Shown piece after piece: positions 20,923-31,706 of a stretch of DNA of 64,000 nucleotides. The stretch covers positions 98,942 through 162,941 of the forward strand of contig JAULBX010032257.1 in assembly GCA_032358255.1 (NCBI GenBank), given 5' to 3'. Both the position numbers and the translations under genes were made by a program. The stretch is from Heterotrichella gracilis (lineage: Eukaryota > Sar > Xanthophyceae > Tribonematales > Xanthonemataceae). Numbering within the stretch: position 1 is the stretch's first letter; each line of letters opens with the position of its first letter. The notes under the pieces are model-generated. The model saw only the letters and a program-made list of their open reading frames with translations. It was not told the DNA's origin and made no database searches.

Positions 20923-23412
20923 CACCCTGAGGTAGGGGTTAGGCGTGACCCACTGGAGCCACCTGCAGGTTCCAGGATGGTGTCATGTCAGCAGGCATAA
21001 TTTGACATGAGCTGCCATTAGTGCCTGGCGTTTGGCTACTGTCGGTGGATGCACGCATGTAATGTCACTATCAGTGCAGGTTTCTGTATTGTGCCAGAGG
21101 AGGTGTTGATACCCACTCCCCACTGTTAGTGAAACCAGCTCCAACACCTCTGGTACGCAGTGCTGTAAGCAGTGCATCGATGGGCAGAAACCCGCCACCA
21201 GTAACTCGACGAAGCCTTGGCTTTTGAACAAACGTGGTAGAATAGATTTGGCTGGTAGCAACCCTTGCGCCTGGTACTGCATGAGCGTGCATCGGGAAAC
21301 CTTGTGCAGCGGGTGAGTAACACGCGGTTGATGACATTGTAAAGTCCTCTAGGGCAATGCTTGGCAGCACCCGCGTAAAGAGACACCGGGGCAAAGCTAT
21401 CCAAGATGCATGCATGCATGTGTCACACAATGCTTCTTTCTAACCGACCTTGTAACAGGCTTCTGCACTGTGGGCGAGAGTGATGAAATGTTGCACTATG
21501 AAAACAAAACTCCCGGTTCTGTGCAGCTCTCTAGTCGCGCTAGGAGAAGCGATCAAACATGCATGCATTTATTCCATATGCATGCATGTGAAAAGACGCG
21601 AGCCATACGCACCGTTTGAAGAAGACGGGAGCACTATCAACACCCGTAACACTTGACTGCAGTCGTGGGAATTTGCCTTTACCTTCAGCACGCTGTGGAG
21701 TCTGATGCAAGGAAGCTCGAGAAATCCTGTATACTGAGTCAGCTGGTGAAATAACGCCCATAGTATAGAATGTAGCTAGTCATCTAAACAGGCCTGCCCA
21801 CGACTAATTGTGGGTACTTTTTGCTATTATTAACACGCGTTGTACCGGTGCTTAAGTCAACCTTGACATAACTGGTTGCGTCATGAGTGCATACAGTATA
21901 TGTACTTCAGGATTGAGATACAGTGGCAATATCAGTTATGGTGCCAAACCTCAGAAGTGTACTCAAACACCACTGCAGTCAGCGCATCAAAGGTGGCCAC
22001 AACTAGTGGCACTTGGTGGGTGTACATGGTGGCCAGGTAAATTCCTTTTATTAAAGACTCAACCATGTTTCCGGAACGGTCAAATATATATGGCCAGGTA
22101 CTTGCAAGTTATTAATAACTTACAACTGTCTTACAGCTCAGCAGCGCGGTGTCTCGTTGGACACACAAGTGAAAACAGTGGTTGCTATGGCGTGCTCAAA
22201 ACGCATTGCCGGCAGTGTACCAATTAGGTACTTGATCCAAGGACCTGCGCACAATATTGATACTGTCTTGAAGCTAAAACGGTTCACCTTGACGGCGTGG
22301 TGGCGACAGCCAAAAAGGGGGGCCACATCTGTGGTGGTATATAGCGTGCTATTATACACTCTTGCGTAGCCAATTGCAGGTGAAAAACGAGGATGATGGC
22401 AGAATAGCCAATGCTTAACATGCACAGCAGTTGGGCGTAAAAATACCAATGAAAAATTCAGGGTTGTCAATACTCTCTCCCTTCCAACCATTTATACTGC
22501 CCACAAATACTCCATTATTGCAGGAAATAAATAGCTCCCAATCCCTAATCACGTCACCTGGGACAATACACCTGTGACCAGTGCCGCATGCAATACCGAT
22601 CATGCGGAACAGCAGTGAAACAATGGATATGGTTAAATGCATGCTTGAAAATTGAAGCTGTGAGAAAATGCCAGAGTTTAATCATCCATATTGGATGCAA
22701 GCTTGAAGAAAGAAACAAAGACAGAAAGAGCCCCTACATGTCAGTGCTAAAATGTGCTACATATTAATTTGCAACGCTGCTGCTGCTTTCCTTGCTTGTC
22801 CCTGGCTGCTATATAACCCCTTGCTGAATACTCCCCCAGTACCCTGCGGTTGAGAATGCCCCAAGCGCCCATAGCCTAGTACTCGAAAAGTGCACCGCCA
22901 GTCTCCACCCGGCGGAGTCTGCGGCACGTCATGAGCCGGTGCTTGGCATGGAGGCTGCTCTCAGGAATGTCGTTGCACCTTCTTGATGATCATGAAGCAC
23001 CTCAGTCCAGTGGAGGATACTGACTGCTCAGCCGCACCTGTGGTCACGCCAGCCGCTTGTCCGCCTGTGTCACACCCCATGGGCGCCATGCTTTGAGCTA
23101 GGCGAACTATCCACAGCCTTGCCCTGCAGCGCACCAAATTAGTGTCAGTGCTGAACAGCGTTCGAGTGCATTATGGAGATAACACCGCCAGCCAAGCTTT
23201 TTGTGTCGCCTTCGCTTTGTGGAAGAATCATTGAGGGCCCCAGGCCAGCACACAGCAAAATCCCCAACCCCACCAAATCCCACTCGCAGTCCCCACAAAT
23301 GCCACTCCCCTGCTCGGATCCCACCCACTGCCCCAAACAACCCCTCGTCAAGGAAACACTTGCGCGCCTTGCAGCACCCGCAACCACCCGCTGCCACTGC
23401 ACGTCGATCCAG
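20923..23412. other. Long intergenic spacer, no gene seen
   Basis: About 2.5 kb with no exon chain I can support on either strand. It contains several GCATGC-rich palindromic runs (for example 21405-21420 and 21560-21590). Confidence 0.4.
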
Positions 23413-23440
23413 TCACCCACCAAGGCACAGGCCAGCACAG
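23375..23440 (-). repeat. Echo of the last FNT exon
   Basis: The minus strand reads a degraded copy of the DWLDAQWQRLVTACAK coding piece (true copy at about 23535-23595), about 160 bases further downstream. Confidence 0.65.
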
Positions 23441-25778
23441 AGCCACGATCCCAACCCCCTCAGATCCCCCCTTGCTGACCTAATGATCCCACAGACTACC
23501 CGCCGCCCCCCAAGGGATCTCAAAATAGTATAATTGCACACCTTTGCGCACGCAGTCACCAGGCGCTGCCACTGCGCATCGAGCCAGTCGTCCACTGCCG
23601 CCCCCGGGGAGCCATACGCCAGGCTGTAGGCGGCTGCGTGGAAGCCGGTGCCCCCCATGATGTTGCCGATGGTCACGGGGATGAGGTTGTGCCACAAAAA
23701 GGTCCCCACGGAAATGCCCGATCCCAGGACCATGCTCATGGGGATGAGGAACATGTTTGCCACGCAATGCTCAAACCCCATGGCCACAAAGGCCGAGATG
23801 GGCAGGAAGATGCCGATGAACTTGCCTGCGGGTGGTGATAGATACATCATTATGTATTTCCTTTATGTGTAGCCGTTTTCGTTTTCTTACTCATTTTTTC
23901 GTTTTATTTTTATCTCTCAATTTGCAGATAACTTGCGGGTACCAGTAACATGCTGGCGACAGATCAGCGGCGTGGCTCACGTGCATTCAAGCAGTACAGC
24001 AATCAAGGGCTTGTTTAAATATGTAGAAGTGAGAGCACCATGCACAAGAATGGTCAGTAAGGCTTAATACCGATATCATTTTATTATATTTGTAAGGCTG
24101 AAGACAACCACCCACCCGCCAAGTCATAGGCCCCATTTGCCTGCCACACCGCCAGGTTGACTAGCCAGTTGCACAGCAGGCCCTTCACCATGGCCACAGC
24201 CCAGGGGTAGTGCGTCTTCTTCAGCGCAAGGTGGACTAGAAAATCGCTCCTCCCCTTAAATACCTCTCCAGCTGTCATGAGGCCAACCAGCATGAGGGCG
24301 CCTGCAGCACCACGGCAAATGTTGGCTAAAGACAAGGTATCACCATGCGTCTTATGTGGGCGAGGCTTTACGCCCATGACCACGATCTCATCTTGCCCTT
24401 CACCCACCTAATGGGCAGTTAAGTTAGGAGTAAAAGTGAGTTCAACCTTCCGGCGCCAGATACCACACCATCACCACATATCACAATGGAAAAATGCACA
24501 TCTGCATATCCGCATGGCCCATCAGACATTGACAACTGCTTTGCTGAGGGGGGTCTGGGCGATGCCACTCTTGAGCAGTCAAAGAGCCACCTGGTGCACA
24601 GCCAGCACAGGCAACCCACTCACCCAGTAGATTAGTGAGGTAGGACAGCACCCATGAGGAGGCCCAGCCCCAGGAGCTGACCTTGCCCTCCACCCGCCCA
24701 ATCAGCATGTAGGAGCAGTTGGAGGTGAACAGGTCGGTGTACAATACAACACCGCCACCACACAATTGAACATCTGCAACCCCGCATGGACCTGCCTAAT
24801 CACCAGGAACCCCACTCACCCAGTAGATTAGTGAGGTAGGACAGCACCCATGACGAGGCCCAGCCCCAGGAGCTGACCTTGCCCTCCACCCGCCCAATCA
24901 GCATGTAGGAGCAGTTGGAGGTGAACAGGTCNNNNNNNNNNNNNNNNNNNNNNNNNNNNNNNNNNNNNNNNNNNNNNNNNNNNNNNNNNNNNNNNNNNNN
25001 NNNNNNNNNNNNNNNNNNNNNNNNNNNNNNNGGCGCCTGACACCACCACCAGCGTGAGGCCAAAGGGGAAGCCAAAGGAGGAGAAGAGCAGGTTGAACAC
25101 GCCGGGCTGGGAGGTGCGGAAGTCCTCGTTCAGCTGGCCACCTGTGGGCGGAGGGTTTAAGGTCAAGTTCTGGCCTGGTTGGGGTTTGGGTTTTGGAATG
25201 GGAACAGTGTAAAATGGTGCTTGTAGGGTTTGGGAACGTTCTGAAAGGAGGTAATGGCAGAATTTAGGGTATAGGTCTGGCCAACTGCATTCAACTAGGG
25301 TTTAGGGTATATTTAAGGGTTTATTGCCTTATATCTGCCCGGGCTGCGTGCGGTTACGGCTAGGGTTTCGCCTTAGCACAAACCCTACACATACCTGCCA
25401 GGCTTTGCCCATGTGTAGGGTTTAGGGTTTTCGTGCTTGGCCAAATTGGCATACCAACCAGGGTGCAACGGGAAAACCCTAAACCCTAGCCGTGTGGCCC
25501 ACCAGCTATGGTGCAGAGGGCCCCACCCTAAACCCAACAAGGGTGGCCGCACCAACCAAGCTTGCCCTCTGTAACCGTAAACCCTAGGTACACGACGTAC
25601 CGACTAGGTTGCAGAGCGCAAACCCTAGGCCTATGTAGGCGCCCGCCAGCACCCCCAGCACCACCTTGCTGGTGAACCTTGCGTGCACTTTGGTTGCTGA
25701 GATGTCCGCTGTGTGGGCGTATATGTCTGGCGGGCTGAGGAGGGAGTACACGTGGACGGGGCCTGGGTGGTCCTGGAC
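23413..25778 (-). CDS. NAR1: Formate/nitrite transporter family protein (NAR1-like)
   Basis: FNT-family channel protein; in green algae NAR1 members move nitrite or bicarbonate across plastid or plasma membranes. Exons in gene order: 25778-25601, 25141-25032 (running into the gap), about 24931-24820, 24301-24116 and 23825-23413. Recognisable parts in order: GVLAGAYIGLGFALCN (TM1), FPFGLTLVVVSGA then DLFTSN (first FNT signature), LLCNWLVNLAVW (second signature), and KFIGIFLPISAFVAMGFEHCVANM (split across the last exon). The last exon ends at TGA 23413, but its final 40 residues are not family-like and the true end may be spliced. The first 30-60 residues, where a plastid transit peptide would be, are not identified upstream of 25778. 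A 100-N gap interrupts the gene. Family certain; transported ion not determined. Confidence 0.88.
24614..24931 (-). repeat. Near-identical duplicate of an FNT exon beside the gap
   Basis: 24614-24738 and 24810-24931 are almost identical: exon coding for DLFTSNCSYMLIGRVEG... to TNLLG plus its donor. The downstream copy has no AG directly before the coding match, so it looks unusable as an exon, while the upstream copy abuts the N gap. Could be a real echo or an assembly artefact. Confidence 0.8.
24932..25031. other. Assembly gap (100 N)
   Basis: Exactly 100 undetermined bases, a conventional unknown-size scaffold gap, lying inside the FNT gene between the VVVSGA and DLFTSN coding parts. Confidence 0.99.
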
Positions 25779-27974
25779 CTGAAAAAAGTGTGGTTTTAAA
25801 CTTCAAAATGGGGTTGGTTGGGGTGTAGAGGTGCAGGTGTGTGGGCAAATATCAAGCTGCCAACAACGAGATACAGTCTGCCAAGCAAGCCTCATTTCGC
25901 AGACACATTGTGTGCCAGGGCACAGATGGCAAGCCAACCAGGTCTGATTAGGAGTAAGCACGGGGAGGGTACATGTGCGAGTTGGAGGTGGAGATCCACT
26001 TTGTCTGTTACTCTCCTTGGCCACCCAATACCCGTGAAAGATGCAAGAGGACAATATTTACACTACAGCACCGTCCCAGACTCTCCACCTCCTAGACGTA
26101 CGTGTGAATCAGCGTGGGGCTTGGAGGCGCTGGGAGGGGCGTGGTGGCGCCCTGTGGTGTTGCTTTGTATGTGCTTGCTGGTGGATACTACATGGGCAGG
26201 CTCTGTCCCTGTCTCCATGGCCTCCATAACCACGCTGTGCTCCACGGCGTCACGGCGATGGGAGTCGTAGCCGTTCATTGCGCTGTGGGGGTGGGTGGGT
26301 TTGCCCCCACGTGAACAGCAATGCGAGGTGACTACGGGTTACTGTGCATAGAACCGAACAATGTGCTTTGAGACCTCGCTCCGTTCAAAAAACGTGGTGC
26401 TCATTGAGTGTGCCAACGGAGAAGGGCGGTTAGAGTGAGCTACAACACATTATGCCTTGGTGTTACGTCTCTGGAAAGGCATGTGGGCAAGTGCAAATTG
26501 CATGGCACAGCAGGGAGCAGCCAACCCATAATATACAGCAAGCTTGACCCACGATGCCCTTTTCAGCGTGCTTTAGGGTGGCATCGTGGGACTCATAAGA
26601 AACGAAAGTTGCTGCTGCCCGCGATTAACGTAACTTACGGCCGGTGACGTTATTATGGGACATGGCCCACGTGATGACACGTGGCCGTAGAAACAGGCAG
26701 GCATGCATGCATTGCGGTCTCTACTGTGCAGGCAAGCCAACCGTGAACTTCCCAACACCACAACCTGGGGTTGTTGCTGCACAGTTGCATGGAACAACGT
26801 GTAACGCTTGGAGCGCAGGTTGGACAAGCAGAGTGTAGAGTTACAGCTTGAAGTTGTAGCTATGAAAAAGCCTCCCTTGAAGGCTTCAAGGCTGTATACA
26901 CGCTGTTTCAGGCTTCATATACTCAACTCCCTAGGAGTAGATGGAACGGCTTGCATTAGGGTGCAGGTGCCTTAAACAAGTGCACGGATAGAATATGAAA
27001 CAATTATTGACACGCGCTTGGCCAAAAGCCTAGCCCTACTCCACCCCGACGTTGCCCACTGGGCAAGACAGATAGACTTCCCCCACCCCAACCGCTCAAA
27101 AGGGTAAACGAGGGTCGGCGGGTTTCAAACACAAAATGGTACACGGGCTGCGTTTCCTTATTTATGCAGCAAGGCAATATCCGATCATGCGGCACTCAGG
27201 TGTACCGTATACTAGCCAAAGGGTACTGCACGGTTCTCCAAAAAGCAAAAGCTGTCTCAAGGCGGAATCCATACCTTGTGCAAGTATGGTTCCTGGTAAG
27301 TAGGCGCCCACACCCACAAGGAAACTCGAGCCTAACGCGAGCCAACAATAGATGACTTCTCACTGAGTGTGTATGTCGTGAGTTGCGACATTTCTACCAA
27401 GAGCCAGGTATATGACTACTGAATAAACAACTACATGCAATATATGCGTGTGTCATGACACAAGGATTGAAACGTAAGCTCGAACAAACACACCCCCCTC
27501 TCAAAAAACACATGTATAGTCTGAGATAAGCCCTGTTGCAACAGGTGCATTGCTAGGTAGTACAAGGAAACAAACCGCCACAGCAAACAAGTGCATGTTT
27601 TCCAAAGGCGGGGTACAGAGCACTGATAGTAAAATAATGTCTCTTGCCCCGCCATTTGCAAATGACAGTACACGCTGTGCACGGATAACTGGAAAATGCC
27701 ACTCATATGCCAAACTGCTGCCAGGACGCATGCAGCAATTGACCCCCCACCACACACAGGCGCAGTGCCTGGTACAAACAGCAGTCCATAAAGCTACGCA
27801 AACTAAATGTACCCACCCCACCAATGCCCCCCAACCCCACACACCACAAGGCGCCCGCAACTATGGGCGGGAAATCTCCTTGCTATTCACCCCACCCCAA
27901 CTCCCGCCCCAGCGCCACAACTGGGCCACCCCCTCAGCGCGCCACTCCTGCACACCTAGCCGCAAGGAAGGGCT
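25779..27974. other. Intergenic spacer, no gene seen
   Basis: Upstream of the FNT gene and downstream of SMN (both minus strand). It may contain the missing first FNT exon, but no candidate with a convincing donor and phase was found. GCATGCATGC-type runs lie near 26700-26712. Confidence 0.4.
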
Positions 27975-30672
27975 TCAGGTGGCCAGGCTGTTTGCCGCCT
28001 GCGGCCCCGCCCCGTCGCGCTTCTTGGCGCCAATCTTGGCGGCGTAGTACCCCGCGTAGTACCATGACATGAGCAGCTCCGCCATGTCATCGTCACCCAG
28101 CTCGGCAGCCTTCTCGCGCGCGGCTGCGCGCACAGCGCCCTGCACCACACCGTTTATGGCGTCGGCATATTGAAGGGTGTGCGACTTCTGGAGCAGTCTA
28201 GGGTTTAGGGTTTAGGGTTATGACCTAGGCACCATCAAACACTGCTGCAGTGGGGTCGCAGCATGTGCATGCACACGTACACTGTAGAGGCCGGCAGACT
28301 CATGCACAAATACACCTAATGCACTTGGTGCCTAGCACGCATGCCCTTATGAAGAATGCAGTGTGCAAGAAAGAAAACAGTACCTGATCCGAATCCTCTG
28401 CCTGGCCGAGGTCCAGCGGGTTAAAGTCCGCACCACCGCTGGCCAGTGGCAGGCCCGTCAGGCTGATGGGCCCTGCGCGCTTGGGGGCAGGGGCGCTGGG
28501 GGCAACCACCTGGCAAGGGGCGGAGGGGGGGGGGGGGCGGTCAGTAAATGCAGCGCAGCTGTAGCAGTGGGGAGAGGGTGCAGCATGGTGCAACAGCGGG
28601 GCGAGGTTAGCAGCTGACAAAGGTGGCAATTCTCACAACCCCTCTTTGTGAAGCAGCGCTGGATGTGACCAGTAATATAACATCCACAGCCCCTCTTTTA
28701 GCAGGTTTGAGGCGCCTGGTGCTCACCTGGAGCTTGCTGGTCTGGTCCGCAGCGGGTTGCTTCAGCGGCAGGTTGGCGGCCGACGCCGCCGCGGCGGGCT
28801 GGTTCTGCCAGTCAGGCATGGCCATCTGCGGGTAGGGGTAGCCGAACCCCGGATACCCCAACTGGGCGGCGTAGGGCATGAGGTAGGGCGGGAGGGGCGG
28901 CGGCGGGGGTGGGAAGCCAGCCCAGTCGTTGCCGGGCGCCGTCTCACCATACCCCGGCTGCTGCTGCTGCTGCCGCACGTGCAGGAACTGGGAGTAGGCT
29001 GCACGGGCAAGGGGTGGCACAGGGTCAGCAGTCAGCGGAAACCGGTAGTGAGCTATGCACACTTGCCTGGACAGACATTTGTCTCCTTGGGTTGCCGTGG
29101 TTGGATTGTACAGAGATCCAGCCAAACCGAGCGTAACACAGCTGCAGTTGCGCGTGAAGGCACACCGCATCCTCTATGCCTGCAGGTTGCTCGCAGGGAG
29201 GGACCCTCACGCGTACCTTGCTGGAACCCAGACTGCATCCACTCCTGGTTGGGCCACGTGGCGCCGCCGGGCGGGCCAATGTTGGGGGGCATGCCCGCGT
29301 GACAGTGCGCCGCAGGCTGCTGTGCAGGGGAGAAGGACTCTGCGCCCCCCGGGGCCAGGGTGTGTCGCCCAGCAGGCGCCTGTGGGTAGTAGTGGGCGCC
29401 GTTGGGGCGGGAGGTTGGGGGCTCGCCGCTGCACTGGCCTGAGCTGCCCTCGGACTGGCGGCAAGTGGCGGCCTGTGCTGCGTTGCTGAGGGACTTGGGG
29501 GAGCCTGTGGGGAGGGGAGGGGTGCAGGTGGGAAGGTGGTGGGCAGCTGTTGCGACATGTTGGTGGCAAGGTGAAAGTGCAGGGTTCACAGCACAAGCAA
29601 CCCAGCTTTGGCTTCTAAAGGCTCAAACCTAGCAAATGCATCCTTCTGCACAACACCGGGAGATGAAGCACCCAGATGCTGGTGCTTGCCATGTGGGAGT
29701 CCAGACTGAACATGCATGACATGCGCCTTGTGCCAAACATGCTTTCTTGGCGAGTTCAGGCAACTTTAGGAAAACCTACCTTGCTCCTGCAGCTTCCGGT
29801 CCTTCGCCCTTTGGTACGAGTGGTGCTGGAAGCTGCGGCTCTGGCTCTGGCCCTTGCTGGTGGCTTGCCTGCTGCTCAGTGCTGCTTCAGAGTCCTTCGA
29901 GTGCATGGGCCCAGCGATGCTACTGGCCTGAGTGGGCGCCTCCGTGTACGGCTGGGCTTCCTCTACTGCCTGAAACGGGTTTGAAACGCGTTTTGCTACT
30001 ACTCCATCGCGCCCAAGTGTTCTAGAAGGGAACCTGGTATCAGGTGTGGATCATGGTGACGAGAAGGGTGAGACGGGACAGTGGGTGCGAGCAAGAGTGG
30101 ATAAGAAACGCCAACACTAGCCTGGCCACATACATGCTTGTGTGCAACGTGTGGTGGCCCAACAATGCGCAGCCCGTTCCCTCCTAGAAAGGAAGCAGCT
30201 TTCAAATCGCACACGTGGGTCTGAACCTCGGGAGAAACAACAGGCGCTCACCTGTATCTCAGCTTTCGCAGGTCTTGCGGAAGGCTCAAAAGACGACCTG
30301 TAACCACACCGCGCAAGAGTTTAGGCCGGTTCAGCAACCTCAAAACGCAGTGGGGTGCAGCTACAAGGGAAGCGATAAGGCAAACGTACGTGACCATATC
30401 CTCGTCGTTGGCGTGCAGAAGCTTGTACTTTTCCATCGCCGAGTTGAACGACCTGCAAAGAGGGTTGAGACTTGTCAGACTGGCTCCCAGCGGCAGTGTG
30501 AAAGCAGTACGGTACCCATGCATGTACGCATTTGCCCCAGCTGCTTGAACGCCCCACCATCCAGGCCAAGTTTCACAGCAGATTCTCGGAGGCGCCCACA
30601 CCCTGTTTGCACCCACCTAGAAACAACATCGTCCTCGATCGTTGGCTTCCAGGACTGGCTGTTGGCCGCCAT
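27975..30672 (-). CDS. SMN: Survival motor neuron (SMN)-like protein without an evident Tudor domain
   Basis: SMN assembles Sm rings on spliceosomal snRNAs with Gemin2. Exons in gene order: 30672-30617, 30452-30390, 30297-30252, 29969-29780, 29504-29217, 28998-28727, 28509-28384 and 28184-27975; they sum to 1251 bases, 416 residues, all in phase. The N-terminus has a Gemin2-binding-like helix (SWKPTIEDDVV, then SFNSAMEKYKLLHAND). The C-terminus has the YG box (MSWYYAGYYAAKIG, about residues 386-399). Between them are Ser/Gln-rich sequence, a Gln run, a Pro run ([10 protein letters not shown]) followed by Gly/Tyr-rich sequence, and a Pro/Ala stretch. The Tudor domain found in animal SMN between the N-terminal helix and the Pro region is not visible. 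Fission yeast Smn1 also lacks it. No exon echoes were noticed in this gene. Confidence 0.88.
28198..28218. repeat. Telomere-like repeat in SMN intron
   Basis: Nearly three TTTAGGG units immediately beside the acceptor of the last SMN exon (minus strand reads CCCTAAA). Confidence 0.9.
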
Positions 30673-31706
30673 CGCATGCAAATCAGGTGTTTCCGAAAGG
30701 TGCGTGCTGTGGGTAGGCCCAGGCGATGGCTGGGCGTCCTTGCCTCCTACAGGGCTAGGGACATCCTTCCAGTACAGGTGGCTCACACTTTGGAAACGTA
30801 TAGCACACCTGTCGCCTGCCTGGTTGAGTTTAATGGGCATATGCGAGGGCACCATCACTGGAAGTAGGGCTCGATGGACCTTCCACGGGCTCGCTGACAA
30901 AAACGACTTGCCCGCTTCTCCTAGTCGTGCTCTACTTCCCTTGTTCATGCTCTGCATGCCAATGGCATTTTCAAACGGTGTTTCCAGCAAACCACCAGTG
31001 TCCGCACACCTCCATGTAGGTTCAGGCGAATTTTGTCATTTCTGGCTTTGTGATCAACTTTGGCCAATGGCAATGCGTTGCGGCATGCCAATGCCATGTG
31101 TCCCATCCCCACCCTGGCTTGAGCTCGGCACCTGGAGTGTTCTGTTACACTCGTATCTGTTCATGCCCTCGAAACTTTTCCTGAAATTTGTGTGTACCAT
31201 GTAGGCCATCTCTGTACATTTCCTTGCTCTCATCTGATATACCTATTCAGGTACGGGGACTCGCCATGGTGGCCTGTTGCATTCTCGCACCCCGCTAACT
31301 GCAGTTCTGTCCTCATTGCAATACACCGTTGCCTATTACATGCCAAAACTGTCCTCCAAAAATGCTGCAAAGCCAACCCCCCCCTCAGTGCCCCCAGCAC
31401 TCAAACTCTCAGCAAAACCCGACCGTAGCACAAACCTGAGCACATGTCCGAGCCGAGTTCATTTCCCCCCCATTCTTGTGCAACTGAGGCCTCCACCTTG
31501 ATTAACAGCTTCAGAAGTGCCAGACTGCGTTATAGTCTATTATAACGCCCAGCTGGTTTAGCAACCCGTTTTCCTCCCTGTCACTCCTGCTTTGTCCGGA
31601 ATAGTGCCCTCATCAACTCTGATCCAGAAAAGGAAAGGACCTGCCATTCTCCAGAGTCCAGTCCTAAACCAGTCTCCCGTGAACGGCAGCTCCTGCACCA
31701 TCTGCC
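30673..31706. other. Spacer, no gene seen
   Basis: Lies between the SMN start and the IleRS stop. A 329-codon plus-strand open frame (30215-31204) crosses it but overlaps SMN exons antisense and has no recognisable motif. Confidence 0.45.

Noticed and set aside
22157-22369. 70-codon plus-strand frame with mixed hydrophobic/basic sequence
   Set aside because: No ATG start, no family resemblance, no flanking splice sites that fit.
26063-26278. Possible first exon of the FNT gene on the minus strand
   Set aside because: Open frame only; no convincing donor/phase fit to 25778 and no transit-peptide character.
30215-31204. 329-codon plus-strand open frame, the longest single frame in the window
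   Set aside because: It overlaps SMN exons 1-3 antisense, has no recognisable motif and no conserved composition. It is a chance frame.
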